A stretch of DNA of 64,000 nt, from positions 2,170,001 to 2,234,000 of the forward strand of contig NZ_CP117782.1 of NCBI RefSeq assembly GCF_028657905.1, in the 5' to 3' direction. A program made the position numbers and the translations under genes. Every line of letters starts with the position of its first letter. Position 1 is the stretch's first letter. Below, piece by piece: positions 24,217-33,117 of the stretch. Below the pieces are notes generated by a model. It did not search any database, was not told where the DNA came from, and was given only the letters and a program-made list of their open reading frames with translations. This DNA comes from Burkholderia sp. FERM BP-3421. GTDB lineage: Bacteria; Pseudomonadota; Gammaproteobacteria; Burkholderiales; Burkholderiaceae.

Positions 24217-25167
24217 TTACGCACGATCCGCGACGCGTTCGCCCAGCAAGCCGGACGGACGGAACACCAGCACGATGATCAGCACGATGAACGCGAACAC
24301 ATCCTGGTAGTTGCTGCCGAACACCCCGCCCGTCAGGTTGCCGATGTAGCCGGCGCCCAGCTGCTCGATCAGGCCGAGCAGCACGCCGCCCACCATCGCG
24401 CCGCCGAGGTTGCCGATCCCGCCCAGCACCGCCGCCGTGAACGCCTTCATGCCCGGGATGAAGCCCATGTAGAAGTGCACGTTGCCGTACTCCGACGCGA
24501 TCATCACGCCCGCCAGCGCGGCCAGCGCCGAGCCGATCATGAAGGTCGCCGAGATCACGAAGTTCGGGTTCACGCCCATCAGGCTCGCGGTGCTCGGGTT
24601 TTCGGCGATCGCGCGCATCGCGCGGCCGAGCTTGGTCTTGTGCACGAGCAGCAGCAGGCCGCCCATCACGAGGAACGCGACCGCGATGATCACGATCTCG
24701 GTCGCCGAGATCACGGCGCCCGGCGTCGTGTCGGTCGCCTGGATCACGTTGATCGGATTGGTCGAGAGCAGTTGCGGGAACGGCAGCGGATTGCGCGACC
24801 AGATCATCATCGCGGCGGTCTGCAGCAGGATCGACACGCCGATCGCGGTGATCAGCGGCGCGAGACGCGGCGCGCGGCGCAGCGGCCGGTAGGCGACCCG
24901 CTCGATCGTGAAGCCGACGGCGGCGCACACCACGGCCGCGATGCCGAGCCCGATGGTCAGCGTCGCGACGTTGCCGAGCCCGGGGAAGTGGTTCTGCAAC
25001 ACGGTGATCGCGGACAGCGCCACCATCGCGCCAATCATCAGAACATCGCCGTGCGCGAAATTGATGATGCCGAGAATGCCGTACACCATCGTGTAGCCCA
25101 ACGCGATGATGGCGTAGACACTGCCGAGCACCAGCCCGTTGAGGACCTGCTGGACGAAAATATCCAT
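24217..25167 (-). CDS. livH: Branched-chain amino acid ABC transporter permease LivH
   Basis: A 316-residue permease and first gene of the liv operon. Family features are the N-terminal QQVLNGLVLGSVYAIIALGY, the INFAHGDVLMIGA segment, and the coupling loop GRAMRAIAENPSTASLMGVN. About eight membrane helices are visible. It forms the membrane channel with LivM. The promoter should lie in the roughly 950-bp non-coding stretch upstream; no clear -35/-10 pair could be chosen by eye. Confidence 0.95.
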   Translation of the reverse strand: MDIFVQQVLNGLVLGSVYAIIALGYTMVYGILGIINFAHGDVLMIGAMVALSAITVLQNHFPGLGNVATLTIGLGIAAVVCAAVGFTIERVAYRPLRRAPRLAPLITAIGVSILLQTAAMMIWSRNPLPFPQLLSTNPINVIQATDTTPGAVISATEIVIIAVAFLVMGGLLLLVHKTKLGRAMRAIAENPSTASLMGVNPNFVISATFMIGSALAALAGVMIASEYGNVHFYMGFIPGMKAFTAAVLGGIGNLGGAMVGGVLLGLIEQLGAGYIGNLTGGVFGSNYQDVFAFIVLIIVLVFRPSGLLGERVADRA

Positions 25168-26111
25168 TTAAAGCTCCTTGGCCCGTGCTGCCGGATGAAC
25201 GCGCCGCCATGCAAACAAGCATAGGCTTCGTGCCATCTCAACGACACTGCGGGTACGAATAAATACCGGTAAGGGTGATATTTCATCCCGGCGCGCCGCG
25301 CGATCCTGTCGGGATCGCGCACGCCGCCGGGACTGATACGAAAACGGCACCTGCACGAGGTTCGGTGCCGTCGCGAGTCCCGTCGCGGGTTCATCACGAC
25401 GTCAAGGACGTTTGCCTGGCCTCCTTGAAGTCGTAGTGTTTCGTCGGGCGCGGCGCGCGTGCCCGGCTGCCCCCGTCGCCGCGCCGCGTGCGAGCCGCCG
25501 TGGCTCGCGTGCGCGACCGCGCCGGGGTCTTGCCATGAATGATCGGTAGGGAAAGGATGTGCACGATGCCCGCGTCGCTCCCAGCGTCCGGCGTCGGCCG
25601 CACGCTCGTTTCCGCACGCATGTCCGCCGCCTCACCCCGGTGATCCCACAGCCGAGCAACTTGCGTGCCGGCCGGGCCAGGACGCCCCGCCCGCCGCGGC
25701 CAGCCCCCTTGGGCGCGGCCGCCGACGATCGAGACCCCGCTCGCTCCGCGTGTCGAGCACGCCCCGTTGTCGCGCTGTGCACCATTCCGGTACATCGGCG
25801 CGGACCGCCCGCGCCCGTCGCCTTCGCAACGGTCGGCAGGCGTTGCAACCGCAGCGGCAACGGGCCCGGCAACTGCCAACTTCACATGCATCAAATAGGT
25901 CTCCCGCGCCTTGCCCAAACCATGTTTCAAGCCCTTTGGACCTGAAAACGGGCGCATTGTAACTCTATTTATAGGACGACCAATATTCCTGATTCGACAG
26001 GGTTTTCCTGCATTGCAACCATTTTTGAGACTGATGTTTACGACATGATTGCAACTGAGTTGCACCAATTAAAGCGCAATCGGTTGCTCTCGTAAAAAAT
26101 CGTCACACAAA
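25168..26111. other. Long non-coding stretch between livH and ispH
   Basis: About 940 bp with no gene I can support. 25400-25900 is GC-rich and open in several frames but with no recognisable motif. 25950-26110 is strikingly AT-rich and holds the inverted repeat TGCAACTGAGTTGCA (26050-26064), plus a related TTGCAAC half-site near 26015. The liv promoter is expected near 25170-25300. An untranslated RNA cannot be excluded. Confidence 0.5.
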
Positions 26112-26140
26112 ACAAAAGCGCGCTCTTGGCGCGCTTTTGT
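26112..26140 (-). terminator. Intrinsic terminator of the fkpB-ispH operon
   Basis: ACAAAAGCGCGC and GCGCGCTTTTGT form a perfect 12-bp stem around a 5-nt loop; on the minus strand it runs into TTTTGTTTTG. It begins 28 bp after the ispH stop. Confidence 0.85.
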
Positions 26141-26167
26141 AGGAAGAAAGCAGAATGAAAGGCGAAC

Positions 26168-27148
26168 TTATGCGGCAGGCGGCAGGTTGAGGCCGCGCGG
26201 CAGCGGGAACGACACGCTTTCCTCGATGCCCTCGAGCGCCCGCACATTGCGCACGCCCAGTTCGCGCAAGCGCGCGATGACGGCCTGCGCGAGCACCTCG
26301 GGCGCCGATGCGCCGGCCGTCACGCCGATCCGGCGCTTGCCCGCGACCCAGGCCGGGTCGATCTGCTCGGGTGCGTCGACCATGTAGGCCGCCACGCCGC
26401 GCTTCTCCGCGACCTCGCGCAAGCGGCTCGAATTCGAGCTGTTGGGGCTGCCCACGACGATGACGACGTCGCATTGCGGCGCCATGAACTTGACGGCGTC
26501 CTGGCGGTTCTGCGTCGCATAGCAGATGTCCTGCTTCTTCGGCTCGCGGATCGCGGGAAACTTCGCCTTCAGCGCGCCGATGATCTCGGCGGCGTCGTCG
26601 ACCGACAGCGTGGTCTGCGTGACGAGCGCGACCCGCTCCGGGTCTGGCAGTTCGAGCGCGCGTACGTCCTCGACGCTTTCGACGAGATGCATGCCGCGCT
26701 CGACCTGCCCCATCGTGCCCTCGACCTCCGGGTGGCCCTTGTGGCCGATCATCACGATGTCGACGCCGTCCTGGCGCATCTTCGCGACCTCGACGTGCAC
26801 CTTCGTGACGAGCGGGCAAGTGGCGTCGTAAATGCGCAGGCCGCGCACGCCGGCCTCGTCGCGCACTGATTTCGACACGCCGTGCGCACTGAAGATCACC
26901 GTGTTGCCGGACGGCACTTCCTCGAGTTCCTCGACGAAAATCGCGCCCTTCTTCTTGAGGTCTTCCACGACGTACTTGTTGTGGACGATTTCATGGCGCA
27001 CGTAGATCGGCGCACCGTGCATCGCGATCGCGCGCTCGACGATCTCGATCGCGCGATCGACGCCTGCGCAGAAGCCGCGCGGCTGCGCGAGCAGGATCTC
27101 GGCATCGGCCGCGACGGTCGGACTGGTCAGCGTATCGGTGGAGCTCAT
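26168..27148 (-). CDS. ispH: 4-hydroxy-3-methylbut-2-enyl diphosphate reductase IspH
   Basis: A 326-residue enzyme for the last step of the MEP isoprenoid pathway, making IPP and DMAPP. The three cluster cysteines of the iron-sulfur centre are Cys27 (QPRGFCAGV), Cys111 (DATCPLV) and Cys209 (DICYATQNRQ). The conserved TQTTLS motif and the VVGSPNSSNSSRL phosphate-binding motif are intact. It follows fkpB with a 2-nt gap, an arrangement seen in many proteobacteria, and ends at a strong terminator. A short Thr/Asp-rich N-terminal extension precedes the fold. Confidence 0.95.
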   Translation of the reverse strand: MSSTDTLTSPTVAADAEILLAQPRGFCAGVDRAIEIVERAIAMHGAPIYVRHEIVHNKYVVEDLKKKGAIFVEELEEVPSGNTVIFSAHGVSKSVRDEAGVRGLRIYDATCPLVTKVHVEVAKMRQDGVDIVMIGHKGHPEVEGTMGQVERGMHLVESVEDVRALELPDPERVALVTQTTLSVDDAAEIIGALKAKFPAIREPKKQDICYATQNRQDAVKFMAPQCDVVIVVGSPNSSNSSRLREVAEKRGVAAYMVDAPEQIDPAWVAGKRRIGVTAGASAPEVLAQAVIARLRELGVRNVRALEGIEESVSFPLPRGLNLPPAA

Positions 27149-27150
27149 GA

Positions 27151-27606
27151 TTACAGGATCCCGATGATTTTCACCTCGAACGTGAGCGCCTGGCCCGCGA
27201 GCGGATGATTGAAGTCAAAGAGTGCGGAGGTCTCGCTGATTTCCTTCAGCACGCCGGCATAGCGACCGCCGTCGGGTGCGTTGAACTCGATCAGGTCGCC
27301 CGGCGCGAACTCCTCGCCGACCATGCCGTTCTCGCGCAGCGTCGCCATCGACACACGCTGAATCATATCCGGATTGCGCGGCCCGAACGCCTGCTCGGGC
27401 GTTAGCCGGAAGGTCGAATGGTGCCCCGCCTTGAGGCCGACGAGAATCTCCTCCAGCGACGGCGCAAGCTGTCCCGCCCCGAGCAGCAGGGTGGCGGGCT
27501 TGTCGGCGAAGGTGTTGACGATGTCGGCGCCATCCGCGAGCGCGAGCCGGTAGTGCAACGTGATGTGTGAACCGGGCTTCACTTCGGAAATATCGATGAG
27601 GCTCAT
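27151..27606 (-). CDS. fkpB: FKBP-type peptidyl-prolyl isomerase (SlpA/FkpB)
   Basis: A 151-residue cytoplasmic prolyl isomerase of the SlyD/SlpA type. It lacks the long His-rich tail of SlyD. Visible features are HITLHYRLALADG near the start, then the inserted chaperone flap region (LTPEQAFGPRNPDMIQRV) and the closing DFNHPLAGQALTFEVKI. ATG 27606 (MSLIDISEVKPG) was preferred; the ORF could begin five codons earlier. It precedes ispH directly, the common fkpB-ispH pair. It is divergent from radC. Confidence 0.9.
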   Translation of the reverse strand: MSLIDISEVKPGSHITLHYRLALADGADIVNTFADKPATLLLGAGQLAPSLEEILVGLKAGHHSTFRLTPEQAFGPRNPDMIQRVSMATLRENGMVGEEFAPGDLIEFNAPDGGRYAGVLKEISETSALFDFNHPLAGQALTFEVKIIGIL

Positions 27607-27741
27607 GAGTAACTCGTTCAATCAGCGCCCCAGAAACAGCCCTGCGGCCTGGCGCAAAACCCATATTGTAAGTCACCTGAGCGATCGGGGCGGAGTACGG
27701 CGCGATTCTCGGGGCCGGCGCCCCAACACGGAGATTGATCG

Positions 27742-28452
27742 ATGCCAAGCTGTTCGCTGCCGGACGCCGCTCCGGATCCCATCCTCGCGCTCGCGGCGGG
27801 CCACGACCTGCCGCGCGAGCGGCTGCTCGCGCGCGGGCCCTCGGCGCTGTCCGACATGGAGCTGATCGCGCTGCTGCTCGGCTCGGGGCTGCCCGGCCAC
27901 AACGTGTTCCGCGTCGCGCAGGGGCTGCTCGACCACTTCGGCTCACTGCGCGGCCTGCTCGACGCGACGCCCGGCGATTTCGGCGGCATGCGCGGCATCG
28001 GGCCCGCGCGCACCGCGCTGCTGGTCGCGGTCATGGAGCTGGCGCGGCGCGCGCTCGCGGAAAAGGCCCGCGAACGGCCCCTGATCGAATCGTCCGGCGC
28101 GGTGGAGGACTACCTGCGGCTGTTGATCGGCACCCGCCCGTACGAGGTCTTCGTCTGCCTGTTCCTCGACGCGCGGCACCGGCTCGTGCAGACGGAGGAA
28201 AGCTCGCGCGGCTCGCTGACCCGGATGGCCGTCTATCCGCGCGAGATCGTCCGGCGCGCGCTCGCGCTGAACGCGGCCGCCCTGGTGGTCGCGCACAACC
28301 ACCCGTCCGGCGCCGTGCGGCCGAGCGCCGCGGACCGGCGCCTGACCCGGGTGCTGCGCGACGCGCTCGCGCTCGTCGACGTCCGGCTGCTCGACCATCT
28401 GGTGATCGGCGCGCACGACACCTTTTCGTTCGCACACGCCGGCTGGATGTAG
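27742..28452 (+). CDS. radC: RadC family JAMM-domain protein
   Basis: A 236-residue protein named after a putative DNA repair role that is still uncertain. A helix-hairpin-helix segment (GMRGIGPARTALLVAVMELARR) precedes the JAMM/MPN metalloprotease-like domain. Its metal ligands lie in AHNHPSG (about 189-195), with an Asp further along at LVDVRLLDHLVIG. All motif residues are intact. It is divergent from fkpB and followed by the rpmB promoter region. Confidence 0.85.
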   Translation: MPSCSLPDAAPDPILALAAGHDLPRERLLARGPSALSDMELIALLLGSGLPGHNVFRVAQGLLDHFGSLRGLLDATPGDFGGMRGIGPARTALLVAVMELARRALAEKARERPLIESSGAVEDYLRLLIGTRPYEVFVCLFLDARHRLVQTEESSRGSLTRMAVYPREIVRRALALNAAALVVAHNHPSGAVRPSAADRRLTRVLRDALALVDVRLLDHLVIGAHDTFSFAHAGWM

Positions 28453-28511
28453 CCCGACAGGCCCCGCCGGCGGGCCGCGCGGCCCGCCGCAACCGGCTCG
28501 CGAAATTGGGT

Positions 28512-28541
28512 TTGATTTTCCTGAACTTTTTCTGTTAGAAT
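28512..28541 (+). promoter_or_regulatory. Probable promoter of rpmB-rpmG
   Basis: TTGATT (28512-28517) and TAGAAT (28536-28541) are spaced by 18 bp in an AT-rich patch between radC and rpmB. They give a 5' leader of about 140 nt. Confidence 0.5.
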
Positions 28542-28688
28542 CGCCGTCTGTCTTTTTTCCAACCAGTTCTGAAGCCACCGAAGGCCTTGCGCCAGCAAGA
28601 ATTCGAGCGCGACCATGGATCACACGGTCGTACTAGGAAACCTTCACCGGCGGTCGAACCCCGAATTCAGCGTATTAGGAGTGCTCTC

Positions 28689-28922
28689 ATGGCACGCGTA
28701 TGCCAAGTAACTGGGAAAGCGCCGATGAGCGGCAACAACGTTTCCCACGCCAACAACAAGACGAAGCGCCGCTTCCTGCCGAATCTGCAAAACCGCCGGT
28801 TCTGGGTGGAAAGCGAAAACCGCTGGGTGCGTCTGCGCGTTTCGAACGCCGGCCTGCGCCTGATCGATAAGAACGGCATCGATTCCGTGCTCGCAGACCT
28901 GCGCGCACGCGGCGAAGCCTAA
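28689..28922 (+). CDS. rpmB: 50S ribosomal protein L28
   Basis: A 77-residue ribosomal protein with the family start [20 protein letters not shown] and the [18 protein letters not shown] strand. It lies in the large subunit near the 23S rRNA E-site region. It is followed by rpmG after 17 bp, as in most bacteria, and both share the upstream promoter and downstream terminator. The start at 28689 gives the canonical N-terminus. Confidence 0.95.
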
Positions 28923-28939
28923 GCCCAAGGAGCAGAATC

Positions 28940-29107
28940 ATGGCAAAAGGCGCACGCGACAAGATCAAGCTTGAGTCGACCGCAGGCACGGGTCACTTCT
29001 ACACGACCACGAAGAACAAGCGCAACATGCCGGAAAAGATGGAGATCATGAAGTTCGATCCCGTCGTCCGCAAGCATGTGGCGTACAAGGAAACGAAGAT
29101 CAAGTAA
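28940..29107 (+). CDS. rpmG: 50S ribosomal protein L33
   Basis: A 55-residue protein, MAKGARDKIKLESTAGTGHF through VAYKETKIK, preceded by AAGGAG. It lacks the Cys-x-x-Cys pairs of the zinc-binding form of L33, so it is the zinc-independent type. It lies 17 bp after rpmB and ends just before a strong terminator. Confidence 0.95.
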   Translation: MAKGARDKIKLESTAGTGHFYTTTKNKRNMPEKMEIMKFDPVVRKHVAYKETKIK

Positions 29108-29136
29108 TCTCCGGTTCCTGCCAGCCTGACGATGAC

Positions 29137-29166
29137 AAAAAAGCCCCGCACCCGCGGGGCTTTTTT
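29137..29166 (+). terminator. Intrinsic terminator of rpmB-rpmG
   Basis: AAAAAAGCCCCGC and GCGGGGCTTTTTT form a perfect stem around ACCC with a six-T run; it works in either direction. Confidence 0.95.
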
Positions 29167-29275
29167 CATTTCCGGGCCGCACGCCGCTTCACGCGACGCG
29201 GTATGCTCTGGCCTTTGCCCCGCCGCGCAACCTGCGGCATACATAAGACCAGACGTACAACGACGGAGATAAGGC

Positions 29276-30868
29276 ATGGACTTCGATGTAGCGATCGTAG
29301 GCAGTGGCTTGGCGGGACTGTCGGTCGCATTGAACCTGGCTGAAACACGACGCGTCGCGCTGATCGCGAAGCGCTCGATCATGGAGGGCGCCAGCGATCA
29401 CGCGCAAGGCGGCATCGCCGCGGTGCTCGATTCGGCGGACAGCATCGAAAACCACGTGCGGGATACGCTCGTCGCGGGCGGCGGCCTGTGCGACGAAGCC
29501 GCCACGCGCTTCATCGTCGAGCACGGGCGCGCCGCGATCGAGTGGCTGATCTCGCAGGACGTGCCGTTCACGCGCGACGACGCGGCCGAACTCGGCTTCC
29601 ACCTGACCCGCGAGGGCGGTCACAGCCATCGGCGCATCATTCACGCGGCCGACGCCACCGGGCACGCGGTGCTCGCGACGCTGAGCGAGCGCGCGCGCCG
29701 CCATCCGAACATCACCTTCCTCGAGGATCACCACGCGATCGACCTGATCACGTCGGATCGGCTCGGCCTGCCCGGCCACCGCTGCCTCGGCCTGTATGCG
29801 CTCGACGTGAACAGCGGCCGCACGGTGACCATCGAGGCGCCGCACACGGTGCTCGCGACGGGCGGCGCGGGCAAGGTGTACCTGTACACGACGAATCCCG
29901 ACACCGCGACCGGCGACGGCATCGCGATGGCATGGCGCGCGGGCTGCCGGGTCGCGAACATGGAATTCATCCAGTTCCATCCGACCTGCCTGTTCCACCC
30001 GTACGCGAAGTCGTTTCTGATCACCGAGGCGGTGCGCGGCGAAGGCGGGCTCCTGAAGCTGCCGGACGGCACCCGCTTCATGCCCGAGCACGACGAGCGC
30101 GCGGAACTGGCGCCGCGCGACATCGTCGCGCGCGCAATCGACTTCGAGATCAAGAAGCGCGGCATCGACTGCGTGTACCTCGACATCAGCCATCAGCCGG
30201 AGGCGTTCCTGCGCGAACACTTCCCGATGATTCACGGCCGCTGCCTCGAATTCGGCATCGACATCGCGAAGGAGCCGATCCCGGTCGTGCCCGCCGCGCA
30301 CTACACATGCGGCGGCGTCGTGACCGACCTCGCGGGCCGCACCGATCTCGCGGGCCTGTACGCGGTCGGCGAAACCGCCTGCACCGGGCTGCACGGCGCG
30401 AACCGCCTCGCGAGCAATTCGCTGCTCGAATGCCTCGTGATCGGCCGCGCGGCCGCCGAAGCGATCGAGCAGGCCGGCTATGCGTCCGCGACGCACGGCC
30501 CGCTTCCCGCGTGGGACGAGAGCCGCGTGTCCGACCCGGACGAGGAAGTGGTGGTCGCCCACAACTGGGACGAACTGCGCCGGCTGATGTGGAACTACGT
30601 GGGCATCGTGCGCACCGACAAGCGCCTCGAACGCGCGCGGCATCGCCTCACGCTGCTGCGCGACGAGATCCACGAGTACTACGCGCACTTCCGCGTGAGC
30701 CGCGACCTGCTGGAACTGCGCAATCTCGTCGACGTGGCGTCACTGATCGTCGACGGCGCGCAAGCCCGCCACGAAAGCCGCGGCCTGCATTTCAGCCGCG
30801 ACTGGCCGCAGCCTTTGCCGAAGGCGCTGCCGACCGTGCTCTCGCCACGCAGCGCCGCGCGGCGCTGA
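29276..30868 (+). CDS. nadB: L-aspartate oxidase NadB
   Basis: A 530-residue flavoenzyme that oxidises aspartate to iminoaspartate in the first step of de novo NAD synthesis. The FAD fold starts at DVAIVGSGLAGLSVA (residues 4-18). The conserved SDHAQGGIAAVL, HSHRRIIHAADATG (about 118-131) and HYTCGGVVTDLAGRT (about 342-356) blocks match NadB rather than fumarate reductase. The C-terminal helical domain (DELRRLMWNYVGIVR) is present. GGAG and AAGG precede the ATG. It stands convergent to nadA-nadC, which supply the next two steps, with a terminator between. Confidence 0.95.
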   Translation: MDFDVAIVGSGLAGLSVALNLAETRRVALIAKRSIMEGASDHAQGGIAAVLDSADSIENHVRDTLVAGGGLCDEAATRFIVEHGRAAIEWLISQDVPFTRDDAAELGFHLTREGGHSHRRIIHAADATGHAVLATLSERARRHPNITFLEDHHAIDLITSDRLGLPGHRCLGLYALDVNSGRTVTIEAPHTVLATGGAGKVYLYTTNPDTATGDGIAMAWRAGCRVANMEFIQFHPTCLFHPYAKSFLITEAVRGEGGLLKLPDGTRFMPEHDERAELAPRDIVARAIDFEIKKRGIDCVYLDISHQPEAFLREHFPMIHGRCLEFGIDIAKEPIPVVPAAHYTCGGVVTDLAGRTDLAGLYAVGETACTGLHGANRLASNSLLECLVIGRAAAEAIEQAGYASATHGPLPAWDESRVSDPDEEVVVAHNWDELRRLMWNYVGIVRTDKRLERARHRLTLLRDEIHEYYAHFRVSRDLLELRNLVDVASLIVDGAQARHESRGLHFSRDWPQPLPKALPTVLSPRSAARR

Positions 30869-30891
30869 CGCCGAGCGCGCCCACGAACGAC

Positions 30892-30928
30892 AAAGCCGCC
30901 GGGACGCGACGCGCCCGGCGGCTTTTTC
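30892..30928 (+). terminator. Intrinsic terminator between nadB and nadC
   Basis: AAAGCCGCCGGG (30892-30903) and CCCGGCGGCTTT (30914-30925) form a 12-bp stem with a T-rich tail. It serves nadB and may also serve nadC from the other side. Confidence 0.85.
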
Positions 30929-30978
30929 TTCGCTTCGCGCGCATCGTCCGGCCCTTGCGCCGGCGCGCGCGAAGCGTC

Positions 30979-31860
30979 TCAGTCGACGATCCGCATCGAG
31001 AAATCGGTCGCGCGCAGATCCTTCGTCAACACGCCGATCGAGATCCGGTCGACGCCCGTCTCCGCGATCGCGCGCACCGAATCGAAGTTGACGCCGCCCG
31101 ACACTTCGAGCACCGCGCGCCCGCCGGCGATGCGCACCGCATCGCGCATCATGTCGAGCGTGAAATTATCGAGCAGCACCGCCTCCGCGCGATGCGCGAG
31201 CGCCGTCTCGAGTTGTTCGAGCGTCTCCACCTCGACCTGCACCGGCACGCCCGCATGCAGCGCGAACGCCGCGTCGAGCGCTTCACCGACCCCGCCCGCC
31301 GCCGCGATGTGGTTTTCCTTGATCAGAATGCCGTCGTAGAGCGCGAGGCGCTGGTTCGCGCCGCCGCCCACACGGACCGCGTACTTCTGCGCGAGCCGCA
31401 GGCCCGGCAGGGTCTTGCGGGTATCGAGGACGCGCGCGCGGGTGCCGGCGATCCGGTCGACATAGCGGCGCGTCGCGCTCGACACACCCGACAGCAGCTG
31501 CAGGAAATTGAGGCCGTTGCGTTCGGCGGTGAGCAGCGAGCGCGCCGGGCCATGCAGCTCGCACACGGCGGAGCCGGAAGCCATCCAGTCCCCTTCGCGG
31601 TAATGCCAGGTCACCTCGATACGCGGATCGACCGAGCGCATCACCGCCGCGAACCATGGCACGCCGCACAGCACCGCGTCCTCGCGGACGATGATGCGTG
31701 CATGGCGGACCTCATCCGCGGGCACGAGCAAGCCGGTCCGATCGCCGTCGCCGACGTCTTCCGCGAGCGCATCGGCCACGTTGCGCGCGAGCGCCGCCTC
31801 GAATGCCGCGCCGTACTGGCGCGTGATGTCCGCGTACAGCGGAGAAATCGCGTCCTTCAT
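30979..31860 (-). CDS. nadC: Nicotinate-nucleotide pyrophosphorylase NadC
   Basis: A 293-residue enzyme that converts quinolinate and PRPP to nicotinate mononucleotide. Family motifs include EDVGDGDRTG near the start, LNFLQLLSGVSSATRRYV, then the DTRKTLPGLRLAQKYAVRVGGGANQR active-site region, KENHI, and the late VLLDNF and LEVSGGVN strands. The Arg, Lys and His residues of the quinolinate site are intact. ATG 31860 overlaps the nadA stop by 4 nt, so the two are translationally coupled. Confidence 0.95.
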   Translation of the reverse strand: MKDAISPLYADITRQYGAAFEAALARNVADALAEDVGDGDRTGLLVPADEVRHARIIVREDAVLCGVPWFAAVMRSVDPRIEVTWHYREGDWMASGSAVCELHGPARSLLTAERNGLNFLQLLSGVSSATRRYVDRIAGTRARVLDTRKTLPGLRLAQKYAVRVGGGANQRLALYDGILIKENHIAAAGGVGEALDAAFALHAGVPVQVEVETLEQLETALAHRAEAVLLDNFTLDMMRDAVRIAGGRAVLEVSGGVNFDSVRAIAETGVDRISIGVLTKDLRATDFSMRIVD

Positions 31861-32993
31861 GCCGCCCCCACGTTGGAAAACAATTGCGTATCGCGCTGCA
31901 GGTCGCCGCTCGCCTGCACCCGCCGCTTGTGACGCGCCGCGAAGTCGAGCATGCGGTCGATCGGCACGCGTGCGCGCAAGCCCAAAGCGGGGTCGACGAG
32001 GATTTCGTTGTGTCCGCGCTCCAGTACGTCGGCGAGATTCAGGAGGCCGTTCATCGCCATCCACGGACAATGCGCGCAGCTCTTGCAGGTCGCGCTGTTG
32101 CCGGCCGTCGGCGCTTCGATGAAGGTCTTGCCCGGCGCCGCGAGGCGCATCTTGTGCAGGATCCCGAGATCCGTCGCGACGATGAAATGCGACGCGTCGA
32201 GCTTCACGGCCGCGTCGATCAGCTGCGTCGTCGAGCCGACCACGTCGGCCAGCGCGACCACGTTCTCGGGCGACTCCGGATGGACCAGCACCTTCGCGTG
32301 CGGGTGCTCGGCGCGCAGCAGATCCAGCTCGATGCCCTTGAATTCGTCGTGCACGAGGCACGAGCCCTGCCACAGCAACATGTCGGCGCCCGTCTTCTTC
32401 TGGATGTAGCCGCCCAGGTGACGGTCCGGCGCCCAGATGATCTTCTCGCCGCGCGCATGCAGGTCGGCGACGATCTCGAGACCGATCGACGACGTGACCA
32501 TCCAGTCCGCGCGCGCCTTCACGGCCGCGCTGGTGTTCGCATAGACCACCACCGTGCGGTCCGGATGCGCGTCGCAGAACGCCGAGAACTCGTCGACCGG
32601 GCAGCCGAGGTCGAGCGAGCAGGTCGCGTCGAGATCGGGCATCAGGATGCGCTTGCCGGGGCTCAGGATCTTCGCGGTCTCGCCCATGAAGCGCACGCCC
32701 GCGACGATCAGCGTCTGGGCGTCATGGTCGCGGCCGAAACGCGCCATTTCAAGCGAATCGGCCACGCAGCCGCCGGTTTCGTCAGCCAATTCCTGCAAAT
32801 CGGGATCGACATAGTAGTGGGCCACGAGCACGGCGCGCTCGCGCTTGAGCAAGGCCTTGATGCGCGCCTTCAACGCCTCTCGTTCGGGCGCGGACGGCGC
32901 GTCGGGCACCTTCGCCCACGCTTGTCCGACCCCGCATACAGTACCTGTCGAGAGCGGCCGGTCATACTCGACGGGTTTGATCGTCGCTTCCAT
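31857..32993 (-). CDS. nadA: Quinolinate synthase NadA
   Basis: A 378-residue iron-sulfur enzyme that condenses iminoaspartate with dihydroxyacetone phosphate. The repeated three-lobe structure is visible: VAHYYVDPDLQELAD, then FMGETAKILSPGKRILMPD, then YANTSAAVKARAD. The cluster cysteines are in the DATCSLDLGC region, NSATCKSCAHCPW and an upstream GGCVAD. ATG 32993 has AGGAG about ten bases upstream; the in-frame extension to 33221 runs over the desaturase terminator and is not real. It is the first gene of the nadA-nadC pair. Confidence 0.95.
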   Translation of the reverse strand: MEATIKPVEYDRPLSTGTVCGVGQAWAKVPDAPSAPEREALKARIKALLKRERAVLVAHYYVDPDLQELADETGGCVADSLEMARFGRDHDAQTLIVAGVRFMGETAKILSPGKRILMPDLDATCSLDLGCPVDEFSAFCDAHPDRTVVVYANTSAAVKARADWMVTSSIGLEIVADLHARGEKIIWAPDRHLGGYIQKKTGADMLLWQGSCLVHDEFKGIELDLLRAEHPHAKVLVHPESPENVVALADVVGSTTQLIDAAVKLDASHFIVATDLGILHKMRLAAPGKTFIEAPTAGNSATCKSCAHCPWMAMNGLLNLADVLERGHNEILVDPALGLRARVPIDRMLDFAARHKRRVQASGDLQRDTQLFSNVGAA

Positions 32994-33059
32994 ATTGATG
33001 ATCTCCTCGGTCCTGCTGATCAGCCGCCGCGTTCTGCCTGCCGGACGGCGGGCCAAAAA

Positions 33060-33085
33060 TAAAAAACCCCGCCAGCGCGGGGTTT
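33060..33085 (-). terminator. Intrinsic terminator of the desaturase gene
   Basis: AAACCCCGC and GCGGGGTTT form a 9-bp stem around CAGC; on the minus strand it runs into TTTTTTATTTTT. It separates the desaturase from nadA. Confidence 0.85.
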
Positions 33086-33117
33086 GTTGACGTGCCGAAA
33101 TTCTAATCGATTTCGGT

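Noticed and set aside
23008..25224. Plus-strand His/Arg-rich frame of over 700 codons across the liv permeases
   Set aside because: Antisense artefact of the livM and livH reading frames.
25394..26068. Long open frame on the minus strand between livH and ispH
   Set aside because: It has no recognisable domain, and its composition (Arg/Ala/Gly rich, frame-dependent) is what GC-rich non-coding DNA gives. Two other frames are also open there.
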